A stretch of DNA of 64,000 bases, taken from Mesorhabditis belari (taxonomy: Eukaryota; Nematoda; Chromadorea; Rhabditida; Rhabditidae). How positions within the stretch are numbered: position 1 is the first letter of the stretch; the number at the start of each line of letters is the position of its first letter. Below are positions 1-11,237 of the stretch, piece after piece. The stretch is taken from the NCBI GenBank assembly GCA_958450365.1, contig CAUEEP010000742.1:2586501-2650500 (forward strand), in the 5' to 3' direction. The position numbers and the translations under genes are program-made. The notes below the pieces were generated by a model. That model did not search any database. It saw only the letters and a list, made by a program, of their open reading frames with translations, and was not told the DNA's origin.

Positions 1-983
1 ATGATCGGTTATACTTTCAGGAATAATTGTTCTTATTTTTGTTATTAAAGTGCGCATAAAAATTGAATTTTTTTCATTTAAAGAAATTTGCAATTCGAAA
101 TCAGTTTGCTATTTTGATGTTATTTGAAAACGTTTCTTGAAAACACAATCCGACTCATTACCGCTCGGAATTCTTCTTTCGATCAGCTCATCCAGAAAAT
201 CTTCACCCATTTTCCTAATGGTTACGATGGGAACGAGAGAAGTGAATCGAGTAGATCCTTTATTCATTTGTTCAAGTCAAAATCTTTCAAATCTTATCGA
301 ATTTCCCTTGGTAAAGAAGCGAATTGAATGCATCAGAAGAAATGCGTTTACATTTACAGAGAGCTTAAATCATCCCCCAACATCATTTGCAACAATGCTT
401 TCCGGATTTGATTACTTTTTGTCGGCAACTTGATTTTCTTGGCCTTTTTCTCCGATTAACAAAATTAGCCAATTTCTCTTTTCAATTTTACCGTGAGAGT
501 TTTGCTTTTTTTTTCTAGGGAAAAAAATCAATTTTCAAAGTTGAGAAACTCAAAAGCTTTAAGAGTAATCTTTCTTTACATTTAGCTTTCTTAATAGCTA
601 TTATTTTATCCCTTTTTATCACCATCTTTAGCTTTTCCTATTGACCTTATGACCAAAGGAGCTTATGACCAAAGATGAGCGTGTTCCCACATTTTACCAA
701 TATCCGGATCTCGTCTTTACGTTACAGGTTCGTTTTTTTAAAACCAAATCTGCTTCGATCCCATTTTCAAGAAAAATAAGATCCCAATTCCTTTGAGATT
801 CTCGAATGTTTTTGTATCGCCGGTTTGATGCTCTGGGCTCGGCTCTATTTAAGGATTTTGATGAAAAAAGAGGTACATATCTTCAGGCTAAGCTTCAGGC
901 TAAGCTTTTCACCGGATAACCTAATATCTAAAGTCTAATATTGATACTAGAAATAGTCTGTCTTTATCTTCCCTGTCTTTTAG
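1..983. other. Upstream region without a supported gene
   Basis: I see no exon here that I can defend. The missing first transmembrane exon of the downstream Sre-type gene may lie here or before the window. One candidate is a short ATG reading frame at about 669-731 ending in a CAG/GT donor that would join in frame to the exon at 984, but it lacks a transmembrane segment. The stretch holds one half of a 53-bp direct repeat (583-635, partner at 1258-1310). Confidence 0.4.
583..635 (+). repeat. 53-bp exact direct repeat, copy 1 (copy 2 at 1258-1310)
   Basis: The stretch starting TAGCTTTCTTAATAGC is repeated without visible mismatch 675 bp downstream at 1258-1310, inside the third-exon-preceding intron of the chemoreceptor gene. 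No inverted ends are visible, so this looks like a local duplication and not a transposon. Confidence 0.85.
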
Positions 984-3900
984 TTCTGCCATCCGAATCT
1001 CCGCGTGCAACTCGTCTTCCAACCGCTCGCCCACTCGACAACCCTCTTGCTAAGGATAGGGAGGCATTTATGTGGGTTTTCGAGTTTACCACCAAATCTT
1101 TACACTTCATTGTTTATTTCAGTGGAATGGAATGGACTGATGAGCACCTCTTTCCGCCTAAACATCTACAATTTCTTCTCAGATTTTGGTAAATAAAAAG
1201 ACGAAATTAATGCTCACCAATTTACTGAAAGATTTCTTACTTAGCTTTCTCTTAGCTTAGCTTTCTTAATAGCTATTATTTTATCCCTTTTTATCACCAT
1301 CTTTAGCTTTCCCCATTTCTTACTACAAGGAAAGTCTGGGATCTTAGACTGTCCGTCTTTTTTTTTTGTAGGCAGACAATGTGAGTGCTTTAGCTTTCCC
1401 CATTTGATCCTCCCTTTCCCCATTGGATTTGATCCTTCATCTAATTCTAGTCTTTTAAATAACCTTTAGGCCTTCAACTTTCATCAGTGATCATGCTGGG
1501 AATGGCGGTGGAACGAGTGACGGCAATGGTACTCGTCGAGAGATACGACGAGATGTGGAACGAGAAGCCGACTCTCGGATATGCATTGATTGGAATCACG
1601 GTTCGGTCACTTTGTTTGATTTTCTTGTTCTTCAAACTTTTCTTCCAGATCACCCTATCTTTGACGATTAACACCGGCATGTACTTGTCATTTATTCCAA
1701 AAAATTACGCCTACGCCTCGTTGGGACTTGTCTTTTGCACTACTGGATTGGTAAGTTCATGAAAAAAAGAAGATCAATCTGATCATTCTGATCATTCTGA
1801 TCAATTCACTACAATATTCAGGCGTTCTCAATGCTGCCCATTGTTGCGCATCGAGCTTACAAGAAAGTGAAAGGAAAACGAGATGCTACAGTTCTTCAAA
1901 GGTTTTGTAAAAGATTTAGTTTCTTAGATATCTTTGAATCAGATTCGAAACCGGTCGCAATCTTCAAGCAGCTCGAATGCTGATGTACTTGGCACCATAC
2001 AAGGTATACACAACCAGCAAAACATTATCCCATCCTCCTCTTAGCTCTCTCGACTCTAGACATACTGTGGCTAAAAATCGACAATGAATGAACTAAAATA
2101 ATTTCCAATTTCCAGGTAACAACCACCCTTCTCTCCCTCACGATCTATTTCTTCATCTACGAGAAAGTCGAGATTTCTCTGATGCCTTTGTGTGCTCAAT
2201 GCTACTGGTTTTACAATATTTTACAGGTTCAATGATTTTTAGCAAATTTTCCTCAAAAAACGTCCCTATCTTTTTACATTTTTAATCAAACTGGATGTCA
2301 GGCTAAAAGATAAAAAAAAACCCTCGCCTTACAGTAGGGTCGAAAAGTTTGGAACAATCACCTTCCGGCAACTTTAACTCGATGTAACTTGCGTTAAATA
2401 CATTCAATTTTGTTACTTTAAAAGCTATTTTTGTCGCATTTTTTGTGAACTTTCTGAATGTCTACTTGATTTTATTTCATATTTCATCTTTTTTTTTTCG
2501 TCTTGCTCTTTTTCTTGGAACACCCATTTTTTTAGGGGTCCAAAAGTTTGGAGCAATTTATTTAACGATTAACCGGCAAAATTCAGTATTTTGTGGCGTA
2601 TCCCTCTGCTTTAATAACAGCTGCGCAACGATTTGGCATCGAATCAATCAAATTGTCAATGATTTGCCTTGAGATCTTAGTCCATTCCTCCTCAAGCGCC
2701 TTCATGAGTTCTGATGTTTTTGTGAAGTTTCTGGTTGGGATTTGTCAGTCCAAATGCTCCCAAAGATGCTCTATTGGATTCAGATCAGGGCTTTGAGCCG
2801 GCCATTGAAGCACATCGACGTTTTTTTGTTGAAGCCATTGCTTAACACGCCGGGCCGTGTGCTTCGGATCGTTATCGTGCATGAAAATGAAGTCGTTGGC
2901 CAAGTTGTTTCTGCCGTGTGGAAACATATGGGTCTTCAAGATGTTTTCATAAACAGCTGCATCCATAATACCATTGATTCGGACAAGTGGGCCGACACCG
3001 TATCGTGAAAAACAACCTAAATTCAAATAAGATCCGTTGATAATGGAGGTAACCAACCCCAAACGAGAACTGATCCACCGCCGTGTTTGACTGTTGGAAT
3101 TTGATACTTTGGATTGTTTCTTTGATTAATTGGACGTCTAATGTATCGAATTCCATTGGTGGAAAAGAGTTCATATTTGCTTTCGTCACTCCACAATACA
3201 TCGCTCCAATCATCAGCCGACCAGTACTTCTTGGCAAACTCGAGCCGAGCCTTCACGTTCTTGCCGGAAATCAACGACTTCCTTTGAGTCCTTGTCTCCT
3301 AAACAGCAATATTTTATTGCTTTTTAAATCATAAAATTACTTTAAGATGCGCTTAGCCGTCGTTTTGGAGAGCGAAACTCCATAGCTTGACTCGGCGTCT
3401 CGACGTAGATCAGCTGAATTGAGGCGTGGATTCTTCTTAAATGGAAGCACAAGTGTCCTCTCATCACGCTCATCCAGTTTAGCCGGCTTTCCCTTTGTTG
3501 TTGCTCGTTTCACATTTCCGGAAACCTTCCATTTGTTATAAATCTTGGTTACTGCTGAATGGGTGACACCGAATGTTGTGGCGACTTCTTGACGGCTCTT
3601 TCCTCGATTTACTTCGGCCACAATAAGTTCTTTATCATACTCCGTCAAATTCGAACGATTTGGCTTCTTAAAATTAAAAATGTATTGCTATTTTTGAAAT
3701 TGCTCCAAACTTTTGGACCCCTAAAAAAATGGGTTTTCCAAGAAAAAGAGCAAGACAAAAAAAAAAAGATGAAATATGAAATAAAATGAAGTAGACATTC
3801 AGAAAGTTCACAAAAAATGCAACAAAAAAAAGCTTTTAAAGTAACAAAATTGAATGTATTTAACGCAAGTTACATCGAGTTAAATTTGCCGGAAGGTGAT

Positions 3901-5157
3901 TGTTCCAAACTTTTCGACCCTACTGTATCTTCAAATTTCAAAAAAAAAATTCTCAACCTTTGATTTGTGCAAAGCTCTCGAAAATTTCCTCAAAATCTTG
4001 TTTACCTAAGAATTTTTTGTTTTCCAGGTATTTTTCCAAATGTTATTGGCGATTTTGTGTCACTCGTGCCTCAAAGATGAGCTCTATTTGTTGATGGGGA
4101 AAAGAAGGAAAAATGAGAAGAGAAGAATCGAAGATGTCAGTGCAAAAATGAGAAAATATATCTAAGAAATTGGAGAAGGAATTCCAAAAATCTTGTCCCT
4201 TGTTTTAGATTAAGAATTTCTATTCAATTTTAGGTGCGAACTGTTGCCGGTGAGGCTATGATCTTCGATCGGGAAAAGGCTAATCTTCTGTACTTTGAGA
4301 GCTTAAAGGTGAGAAATGTTTACAGGATTTTATGGTCAATGTATGGCAGGTCAATGTCAAAGCCAGCTCAGCTTGGTATTAGACTCAAGCTAGTATCAAA
4401 CTTGAAACAAGAGACACACTTCTGCCTAGGGCTTTTTATAAACCTAGCTCTGGCTTAGCTCTGGCTTAGCCTTGGCTTATCCCTTGCTTAGCCCTTGCTT
4501 ATCCCTTGCTTAGCCCTTGCTTAACCTTGGCTTATCCCTTGCTTAGCCCTTGCTTAACCTTGGCTTAGCCTTGGCTTAGCCTTGGCTTAACCTTGGCTTA
4601 ACCTTGGCTTATCCCTGTCTTAGCCTTGGCTTAACCTTGGTTTAGCCCTGTCTTAGCCTGCCTTTAAGCCTAACCCTAGCCTTGACTTGTCTTTGACAAA
4701 ATCTTTTGATGTTTAGGCAGCGTGGAACGTGCGCGAGCCACCCCCTGCAACTTTTCTTGAAATCGGGCAACAATCGAGACAAGTCGCGTTGAATACGACA
4801 AGATCCTTAATGAAAAAGGTATTCGGTTTTAAATCTTAATTTCAGTTAACACAAAAAACAATTTTAGATCGTAGTTCAAGAAGAAAAAGACGAGAAAAGA
4901 ATAGAATTAGTCGACAATGCCCCGCCAATTTTCCTTGTCAACGATGAAAGAGTAACAGAAGCGGAGATAATCGCTGCTCAAATCGTAAACGGGATTCTCG
5001 TGCAGGTAGCCAGTATAGATTAATTGATTATGTTCCCCAATTTCAGTCTTTCAAATTTAGAGTTTATTTTCAGGCTCTCCATCACTTTGACGCCTCGACG
5101 ACGAGCTCTCTACTTGAATTTACGACTTCAAAAGAAATCAGGGATCTTTGCAATTAA
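984..5157 (+). CDS. Serpentine receptor class epsilon-like (Sre) chemoreceptor GPCR, 5' end missing
   Basis: Predicted seven-transmembrane chemosensory receptor of the plasma membrane. Supported exons: 984-1071, 1123-1188, 1488-1750, 1822-1901, 1943-2003, 2116-2226, 4028-4135, 4234-4308, 4717-4818, 4868-5005, 5074-5157. All joins keep frame and give about 391 residues to the stop. Family clues are FCHPNLR before a hydrophobic stretch, the VERVTAMVLVERYDE motif after TM3, and LLYFESLKAAW near the C-terminus, which resembles the conserved Sre tail. Further hydrophobic segments lie in exons 3, 6 and 7. The last two exons form a charged tail of about 75 residues beyond the usual Sre end. TM1 is not found, so the gene may begin farther upstream or be damaged. 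The intron 2227-4027 contains a Tc1-like transposon and intron 4309-4716 a minisatellite. Family assignment is by recognised motifs only; another Sra-superfamily class is the alternative. Confidence 0.6.
2332..3925 (-). mobile_element. Tc1-family DNA transposon with long TIRs and TA target duplication
   Basis: The ends CAGTAGGGTCGAAAAG and its inverse are flanked by TA at 2330-2331 and 3926-3927. The terminal inverted repeats run about 220 bp. Each contains two related sites, an outer GTCGAAAAGTTTGGAACAAT and an inner GTCCAAAAGTTTGGAGCAAT, the IR/DR arrangement in which transposase binds twice per end. The element sits in an intron of the chemoreceptor gene and faces the opposite way. Arms are still very similar, so insertion is probably not old. 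Confidence 0.92.
2580..3648 (-). pseudogene. Tc1-like DD34E transposase, interrupted by one stop
   Basis: Cut-and-paste transposase. The first exon (3337-3648) has the paired-type helix-turn-helix DNA-binding region. A roughly 55-bp intron joins it to the second part (to about 3053), and an intron of about 43 bp joins VLVWG to CFSRYG. Catalytic residues are visible: D in WSDESKYEL, D in MHDNDPKHTA, and E in LNPIEHLW exactly 34 residues later (DD34E). The frame then meets TGA at 2745, after which recognisable C-terminal Tc1 sequence continues to a stop near 2590. A single C-to-T change would explain this, so this copy is probably inactive but recently so. Terminal repeats are intact and could be mobilised by enzyme from another copy. 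Confidence 0.85.
4440..4680 (+). repeat. Minisatellite of 11-12 bp units (CTTGGCTTAGCC-like) in an intron
   Basis: About twenty head-to-tail copies of variants of CTTGGCTTAGC / CCTTGCTTATC fill most of the intron between 4309 and 4716 of the chemoreceptor gene. Units vary in a few b positions, so the array has been diverging. Confidence 0.9.
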
Positions 5158-5285
5158 TCTTAAATTGTTGAATGTCTTTGTTGTTTTTATTTAAACTATT
5201 TAAATGCAAATTTTTATTTGATTTTTAAGCATCTGAGTATCAATAACTGTACAAAACGAGTAAAATGATAAAATTTCGAATTTCT

Positions 5286-6635
5286 TTAGTTGCTGGCACA
5301 GGTGGCTTGTCGACACAAGCAAGGCATATTGGCCATTGAGGAACCTGGAAATGAATAACGTTTTAAGAATCTTAAGCAACTATAGTTGGTAAAACCCAGA
5401 CTTGTGTCCTTTACAGTCCTCCAGAACTAACTATTGAATAGCGTTTTCCGATTCGTTTCCTTTATCTTACTATATTTTGGCTTACTCTAGACAATCTATA
5501 GATTACTGTACCCTTAGCAAACCTATTAGAATACCCTAAACGATGTCTTATTCCAGTAATATTCTCGTAAAGTTTGCACTCACCCATATTGTTTCCATAG
5601 GTGTTGCTGTACATCATTCCGTTGCTGTTGTAGCCCATGCCACTGCTGCTGCTGCTCGGATTGTAGTAGCCGTTCGTGTTGTAACCGTTCTGTAAAATCA
5701 CTTGAATGCCAATTACCGATAGTATCTGATTGTAAAGTAAATCCTTCTTTTCCTCACTCACCGACGTGTCAATAACAATTACCCCTAGTAAAGTAAAGTA
5801 AAGTAAAGGAATTGCAAAGTAAATTCTTCTCTTATTGATTGTAAAGTAAAGCCTTCTTTTCCTCACTCACCGCCGTCGATCCAGTGTACCCGCTTGGGTT
5901 ATATTGATTGCTGTTGTATCCGGATCCGGTACCGTATCCCGTTCCATACATGCTGCTGCTACCGTATCCCATATTCGATCCAGAGCTTCCATAGCCTGAG
6001 CTGCCGTATCCAGTGTTGTATCCAGTGCTGCCATAGCCAGAGTTGTAGCCACTCTGGCTGCCGCCCATCATCTGAACATATATTTTAAATTCTATCATGA
6101 TCTTGCAACAGTATTCCTTGAAGTAGCCTAAAAGCTAGATTTACAGAAAGCCTATAAAGCTACAGTATCCTAGACTGCAAGAAAGCTACGGTAGCTCTTG
6201 CTGTAAAGGGTACAGTAATCGTATTGTACCCTTTCCTACAGCTACAGTAATCCAACCATAGATTGTCTGAAGATTATTTTTGCCTATTCATCTAAATAGT
6301 ATTCCCTTTAGACTGACATTCATGTAGTTCTGAACTTGCTGTGTCTCTGACGATGTGAGTTGTCGAGTCGATGATCCATCGTACAACATACCATTCTGAA
6401 AAATTGTAAATTTACATTCTCAAATTGAATTTCGTCATTTTTAAGCTTCTAAAAATTTTACGTGAAAAATGAAAAAAAGTAATGTAATTCCAATCAAAAA
6501 CCAAAAGTAATTCCAATCAAAAACCCTCACCATAATACGGCAATTTCCGTTCTGCATGTTGCTCATCGACATCGTCGTCGAGTAAGCCGAAGACAAGGCG
6601 AAAAGCGCCGCCGCCAACACCAGCATCGTTTTCAT
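5286..6635 (-). CDS. Secreted Gly/Tyr/Ser/Asn-rich low-complexity protein
   Basis: Exons 6531-6635, 6318-6395, 5871-6071, 5584-5689 and 5286-5344 join in frame to a 182-residue protein. It starts with a clear signal peptide (MKTMLVLAAALFALSSAYS). The centre has GYGSSGYGSSG / GYNTGY-type repeats, followed by SSSSSGMGYNSN and a short Cys-containing end, PCLCRQATCASN. Composition suggests an extracellular structural or defence-type protein of the cuticle or pharynx, comparable in character to nematode Gly/Tyr-rich secreted proteins; no specific family is recognised. A TATA-like TATATAAAGG lies about 40 bp upstream. Its stop is 128 bp from the stop of the convergent chemoreceptor gene. The intron 5690-5870 carries a duplicated copy of its own donor site. 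Confidence 0.8.
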
Positions 6636-6671
6636 GTTCTTGGATTTAAAAAATTTTGCGAATTTGAAAAC

Positions 6672-6682
6672 CTTTATATACT
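6672..6682 (-). promoter_or_regulatory. TATA-like element
   Basis: GTATATAAAGG on the minus strand, about 40 bp before the ATG of the Gly/Tyr-rich secreted protein. Position fits a core promoter with a very short leader. Confidence 0.5.
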
Positions 6683-6991
6683 TTGAATCTACGCATGCCT
6701 CTTTTTTTCATTTCCATTTTTTTTTCATCAATTTTCTGTTTATTTTGCCCCAAATCACTGCTAGCCACTTTGGTAAACAAAATAAAAAGAAATTTTTACC
6801 TTTTACCTTTTTACCTTTTTACCAAAAAAAAAAACTCTAATTTTTTTTGTTGAGCACAAATAGAAAACATTGAAGAATTTTGAGGAAAAGATCATTTTGC
6901 ACTTGAAAACATCAGGAAAATAGTGATTTGTGGGTGTGGTGGTGGATGAGGATTGACTTGGAAAACTTTTTTGTTTTTTGAAGTGATCTAC

Positions 6992-7066
6992 CATACTGAA
7001 TGGATATCTGGTGAAGAAAGTAGTGTACAGTACACTACTTTCTCCACCAGATATCCATTCAGTATG
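6992..7066. repeat. 75-bp near-perfect palindrome
   Basis: Arms of 37 bp starting CATACTGAATGGATATCTGG meet almost without a spacer. Only one mismatch is visible (GTGAAG against GTGGAG). The transcript of either strand would fold into a single long hairpin. Confidence 0.92.
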
Positions 7067-7387
7067 TGTAAGTGTTATGCGTTCATTTTATAGGTGAAAG
7101 CTTTTAAAAAGCGACTTAAAAAGCTACCGTAATTTGGCTGATGATTTGGTGATTGTTAATGGAATCGATTGCCTATATTAATGTTAGTGTCTGGTTTAAA
7201 ATGTTTCCCGATTTAGCCGATTTATCGGAATTACGATAACGTATCCATTTTAGACCAAAGATTAAACCTTTCAGCTTTCAGCTTTCGTATTTGATTCTTT
7301 CATGATCTTTCCCTTCTTGTATCCCTCGAATTTCTCATCAAAGATCAACAAACGAATCCCTGAAAAGTGATATCCACTCAAATGTGT

Positions 7388-7547
7388 GATCATCAAGAGA
7401 CCAAGCCACAACTAACATTCCAGCCAGCAGATAGATCTACAACTACAACAATCTATCTACATTTGAAGATCATCAAGAGACCAAGGCACAATTAACATTC
7501 CAGCCAGCAGATAGATGTCTTTTAAAGCTTTAGACTTTCAAATCTAT
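7388..7547 (+). repeat. Tandem duplication of 80 bp
   Basis: The segment GATCATCAAGAGACCAAG...AGCAGATAGAT occurs twice head to tail with a period of 80 bp and few differences. Confidence 0.85.
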
Positions 7548-8236
7548 CTACATCTGAAGATCAACGAGAAATCATCACCAAAAGATCACCAAAAGATCAC
7601 CAAAATATCAAACTTCTACGACAGAATCAAATAAACCGATAAAAACTGATCTCTAGTGCTTCTCCTTTGCTTTCCAGGATAAAGACTTTGAGCACACTAG
7701 AAAACATTTGTTTACAAGTCAAGCTAAACCAAAAATCCTAGCCGAAACCTTTCAATGTGACTGAAGAAATGCATCTTTATGACTCATTGCCTTAAATTCA
7801 AACAAACTAAAAACAAAAATAAAAGCAAGTATGTTTTGTTGTTTATTTGTAGATTGGAGGATAGCAAATATTTCCCGATTTCCACACCTCACGTCTTCAC
7901 TCTTCAAATAATGCATTTTGTCGTTAAATCAACACTTTCTTTTTTTTGCTGAAAACTCAGTAAAGTACTTTCGGCCAAAATATTATGATTTGTCTGAAAA
8001 TTTCGTTCGCTAGTTTTGCTATTGTAGGCTTTATAATAGACTCAATAGAGAGTATCAATTTTTACAATTTATAACTCAATCAAACGGAAATGAAACGATA
8101 AACCACAGAAAAAAAAAAAAAGGTTTAAAAGTAATCTAAAATAGAAATAAGAGAAAGAAAAGAATAGAAATAAAGAGAAAGAGAAATAAAGAGAAATAAA
8201 CGAATTAGATCTTACTGTCATGTCAATTAGAAATTA

Positions 8237-8758
8237 TTAGGTTTATGCAAAAGTCTTTTTCATTTTTTTCGTACTTCTTTTGAAAAATAACAAAGACATC
8301 AATTAACCTATGGTTTGCTCTAAATGAAAAGTGTTTATTGTTGAATTTTCCCATCTTTTTAAGTCAATTTGGGTTCACTTTCAAGCAAATTCGAGAGTGA
8401 AAACGGGTTTTTCATAAAAATCTATAAAAACCTCTATAAAGAAATTGGCTGAATCAATTTCTCTGAAAATCTGAAAAAATATCGAACTTTTTGTGCTCTA
8501 TCTTTTATTTATTAACATCAAGATTGGTTTCCTTAGCTAAAGCGTCTAAAATGCATCATCGAGCCGTCGCCTTTTTTGACTACCCGACTTCAGGGTCTCA
8601 AAAAAATCTAGACATAAGACATTTTAAACTCGTTTTAATGTCATTTTGCAGAAAAATAATTGGCCTTTCGAATGCAATAAACCGTTGTTCAATTCGTGCA
8701 TTTGTTACTTTTTAACGGAAGTACGAAAAAAATGAAAAAGACTTTTGTATCAACCTAA
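8237..8758. mobile_element. Mariner-type non-autonomous element (MITE)
   Basis: Inverted ends of about 45 bp start TTAGGTTTATGCAAAAGTC and finish with the inverse of TTAGGTTGATACAAAAGTC. They are flanked by TA at 8235-8236 and 8759-8760. The TTAGGTT...CAAAAGT end is typical of the mariner family. The 430-bp interior has no transposase I can recognise. Confidence 0.85.
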
Positions 8759-8960
8759 TAGATCCATCCTATTGCACTGCTCTATATTTAATCTTTTTGT
8801 ACCTGTTTTTCCTAACTATAGTCTTACTGTATTTCTAGGTTTCTTTCTTTTTTTTTGTGAAAGTATTGTAGCATTATTTTATATGCGGTTATGATTATCT
8901 GATTTGTTTCTATTTGCCCCTGAATAAAGCATATATATGTCGTAACCGTTTACGAAATTT

Positions 8961-8989
8961 AGCCGCTAACGAATAATTCGTTAACGGCT
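8961..8989. repeat. Short palindrome
   Basis: AGCCGCTAACGAATAATTCG and the following TTAACGGCT form an inverted repeat with one extra base. It follows a TATATATGTCGTAACCG motif that recurs in variant form at about 19600. Confidence 0.75.
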
Positions 8990-9331
8990 AGTCGTTTACG
9001 AATGATTCGTTATTGATTTTTTTTTTTTGCAAATATAGCTTCTCTGTAAAAGAGATTATAGAGCGGCGTGTTGCTCATTTATAGCTTTACCTCATAAGAA
9101 ATCGTTTTTTTTTCTCGTGCAAAAAGTGAGATGAATTTAGGCTGGAAAAGAGTCATTTGTTCAAAAGTCTCGAAAATTTTAACGCAAAAGCTGCACTTGA
9201 TCTTTTTTACGAGTAACTTTTTTTTGGAGTCCACTTGTAAATCATAGAAGAGAATGTTCTTGAAGTAGTGGATTCGTTTTTAAGAAATTCCAGTCAAACT
9301 TTTCTGGGACTTTCTTTCCAACCTAATATAC

Positions 9332-10434
9332 CAAAAGTTATTGTGGTCCTTGATTACTGTAGCACTGGTCTGAAAACGGTAGTTTAATTTCAACATATAG
9401 TTTTCAGTTGTTCCCGAATCACCACCTCCAGCTCAAGAGCCACAACCCATCTACAATCACAGTCTTGTGAAAGAAGAAGTAAACTCGGCTGAAGACGGGT
9501 TTGTGGAAGAACCTCAGTTGTTATTGGAAGAAGAAACCGAAGTAGAGAATGATGGGGAGAATCGAGATGAAGCGGTCTGTTCCAGGCTAAGATTTTGGGA
9601 AAAAGTAGGCTTTAAACGGCTTTTAAAAGGTTTTTAGATGGGTTGTCTGTTAAGTGCCAAACATCTTTCCATTGACGAAGAGATTCCTGAGTCTTTTGGG
9701 GGAACAGTGTGGCCGAACAGTGATCACTTTCAGTGAAGGTGGGTCAAATTTGTGTTTCTCTAAGAAGCACCTAAAGCTATGGTGTCTCTAAATAAACAAT
9801 ATAATCTAATTTTTCAGTCGATGAGGATAATTTGTGGACTGTGAGCGTCTCATTTTCGGCGATTCATCCGAATCTCTTTAGTGGATGTGCAATTGATGAG
9901 GATGTGAGGTTCAATTTTGGTTTTCGATTTTGAATCCACTATTCCAGTGTTGCCGAGTTGAAAGCGTATAACTCTTTGTTGGAAACGTTGGCCGGCGATC
10001 GAATTGTCCCACGAGAGTTAGTGCCTTGTATTCAACATTGTGCGGTAAGTGGTTTAAAAAAAAGCAAAGCAAAACAAAGCAAAGCTTTATTTCGAATGCA
10101 GACTGCTTTTTTCAGGATTGGGGTCCTCCGCTCGCCAAGCAAATAGCTTTACTCTTTGATTTTGTCATCAACATATATGCAACAAGTGAATCTAAGAAAT
10201 ATCTATTCAAAAACTAGATAAAGTATTAATATTATGTATTTCTAGTCAATTCTGACGCAATGTATGCTCCGGAGAGGGTACACAAGGCGATTCACGAGTA
10301 CTCGAGCCAGTATTGGAGGAAAACCGCTTTGCCTGAGATTGAGTTACCTGAGGTGACTATAAATAACACCAGAATACTCAGTTACCGTTTACTCATTACA
10401 AACTCATTACGAAGAACTACAGTATTCATCAATA
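9332..10434 (+). pseudogene. Left arm of inverted duplication: decayed copy of exons of the 12.3-21.6 kb gene
   Basis: This stretch matches the reverse complement of 12424-13570 along its whole length. It holds counterparts of the exons that begin VPESPPPAQEPQP and run to EIELPE. Damage is visible only in this copy: the exon matching IVDELSQVPNIF has lost bases and is out of frame, with stops, and a segment SLALPA has shortened. Acceptor and donor sites mostly survive. I therefore call it a non-functional duplicate. The homology stops within a few bases of the next exon boundary of the parent gene, at ACAGTATTCATCAAT. Confidence 0.85.
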
Positions 10435-10439
10435 GCGTC

Positions 10440-11222
10440 TAGCAAAGAAGATGGTGCGCTTGGTGGCGACTGGCCTACTTGAGAGGATCTTCTTCACAGA
10501 TGAAAAGATTTTTTCTATCCAGTCTTTGCACAACCGCCAAAATCATAGATAACTTCTCAAAAGGGGTCTGAAGAACACATTTGCGGGAAATTTGATGGTT
10601 AGAAAGCATTTTTCAGCTTCGATTATGGTTTGTGGAGGTATGTGTGCTACAAGCAAGACACCGCCTGTTTTTTTTTGAACAGAAACGTCAAGATGAATGC
10701 TAAAAACTGCCAACAACTGGTATTAAAAGATGTCTTGAAACATTGGGCAACAAATCACTTTGGATAAGCTGGTTTTTTTTTCCTGCAACAGGACTGGGCT
10801 CCTGAGCATGGTGCTCACTCAACTCTCAACGTTTGCGCTCAGTTGTTTCCAGGCTTTTGGGATAAGACCATTTGGCCTTCAAATTCGCCAGATCTTAATC
10901 CCCTCGATTACTCTGTTTGGGCTATTTTGGAAGGCAAGATCTCGATGAAGATGTATCAAACAGTGGATGCTTTAAAATCTGCTCTGAAACGAGTCTGGGA
11001 TGAAATAACTGTTTAAGCGTGCGCCACCATCGTGAGGAACTTCTTAAAGGGTTTAAAGAGGTGTATCGAAGCGAATGGTGGAAATTTCGAGCATTTGTTA
11101 TAAGTTATTTGTTGTTATGATTCGAATAAAGAGTTTTTTATTAATTTTTAACTTTTTAAAGCTAGTTTTTAAACCTTTAACTATCTTAAGAAGCGGCTTC
11201 AAACTTTTGCCGCACCCTGTAT
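10440..11222 (+). mobile_element. maT-like (DD37D) mariner-superfamily remnant, 5'-truncated
   Basis: Only the C-terminal half of a transposase is left, in several frames. Readable pieces are RIFFTDEKIFSIQ (first D), QDWAPEHGAHST (second D) and SPDLNPLDYSVWAIL (third D). The last two acidic residues are 37 apart, which is the maT spacing. A right terminal repeat, GCTTCAAACTTTTGCCGCACC followed by CTGTA, ends it near 11220. The left end is missing where the inverted-duplication arm stops. Confidence 0.75.
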
Positions 11223-11237
11223 TTGCGTAACTAAAAC

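Larger units (their letters stand above)
6683..9331. other. Intergenic region with repeats only
   Basis: No coding exon was recognised. It holds a 75-bp palindrome (6992-7066), an 80-bp tandem duplication (7388-7547), a mariner-type MITE (8237-8758) and a short palindrome (8961-8989). Confidence 0.6.
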
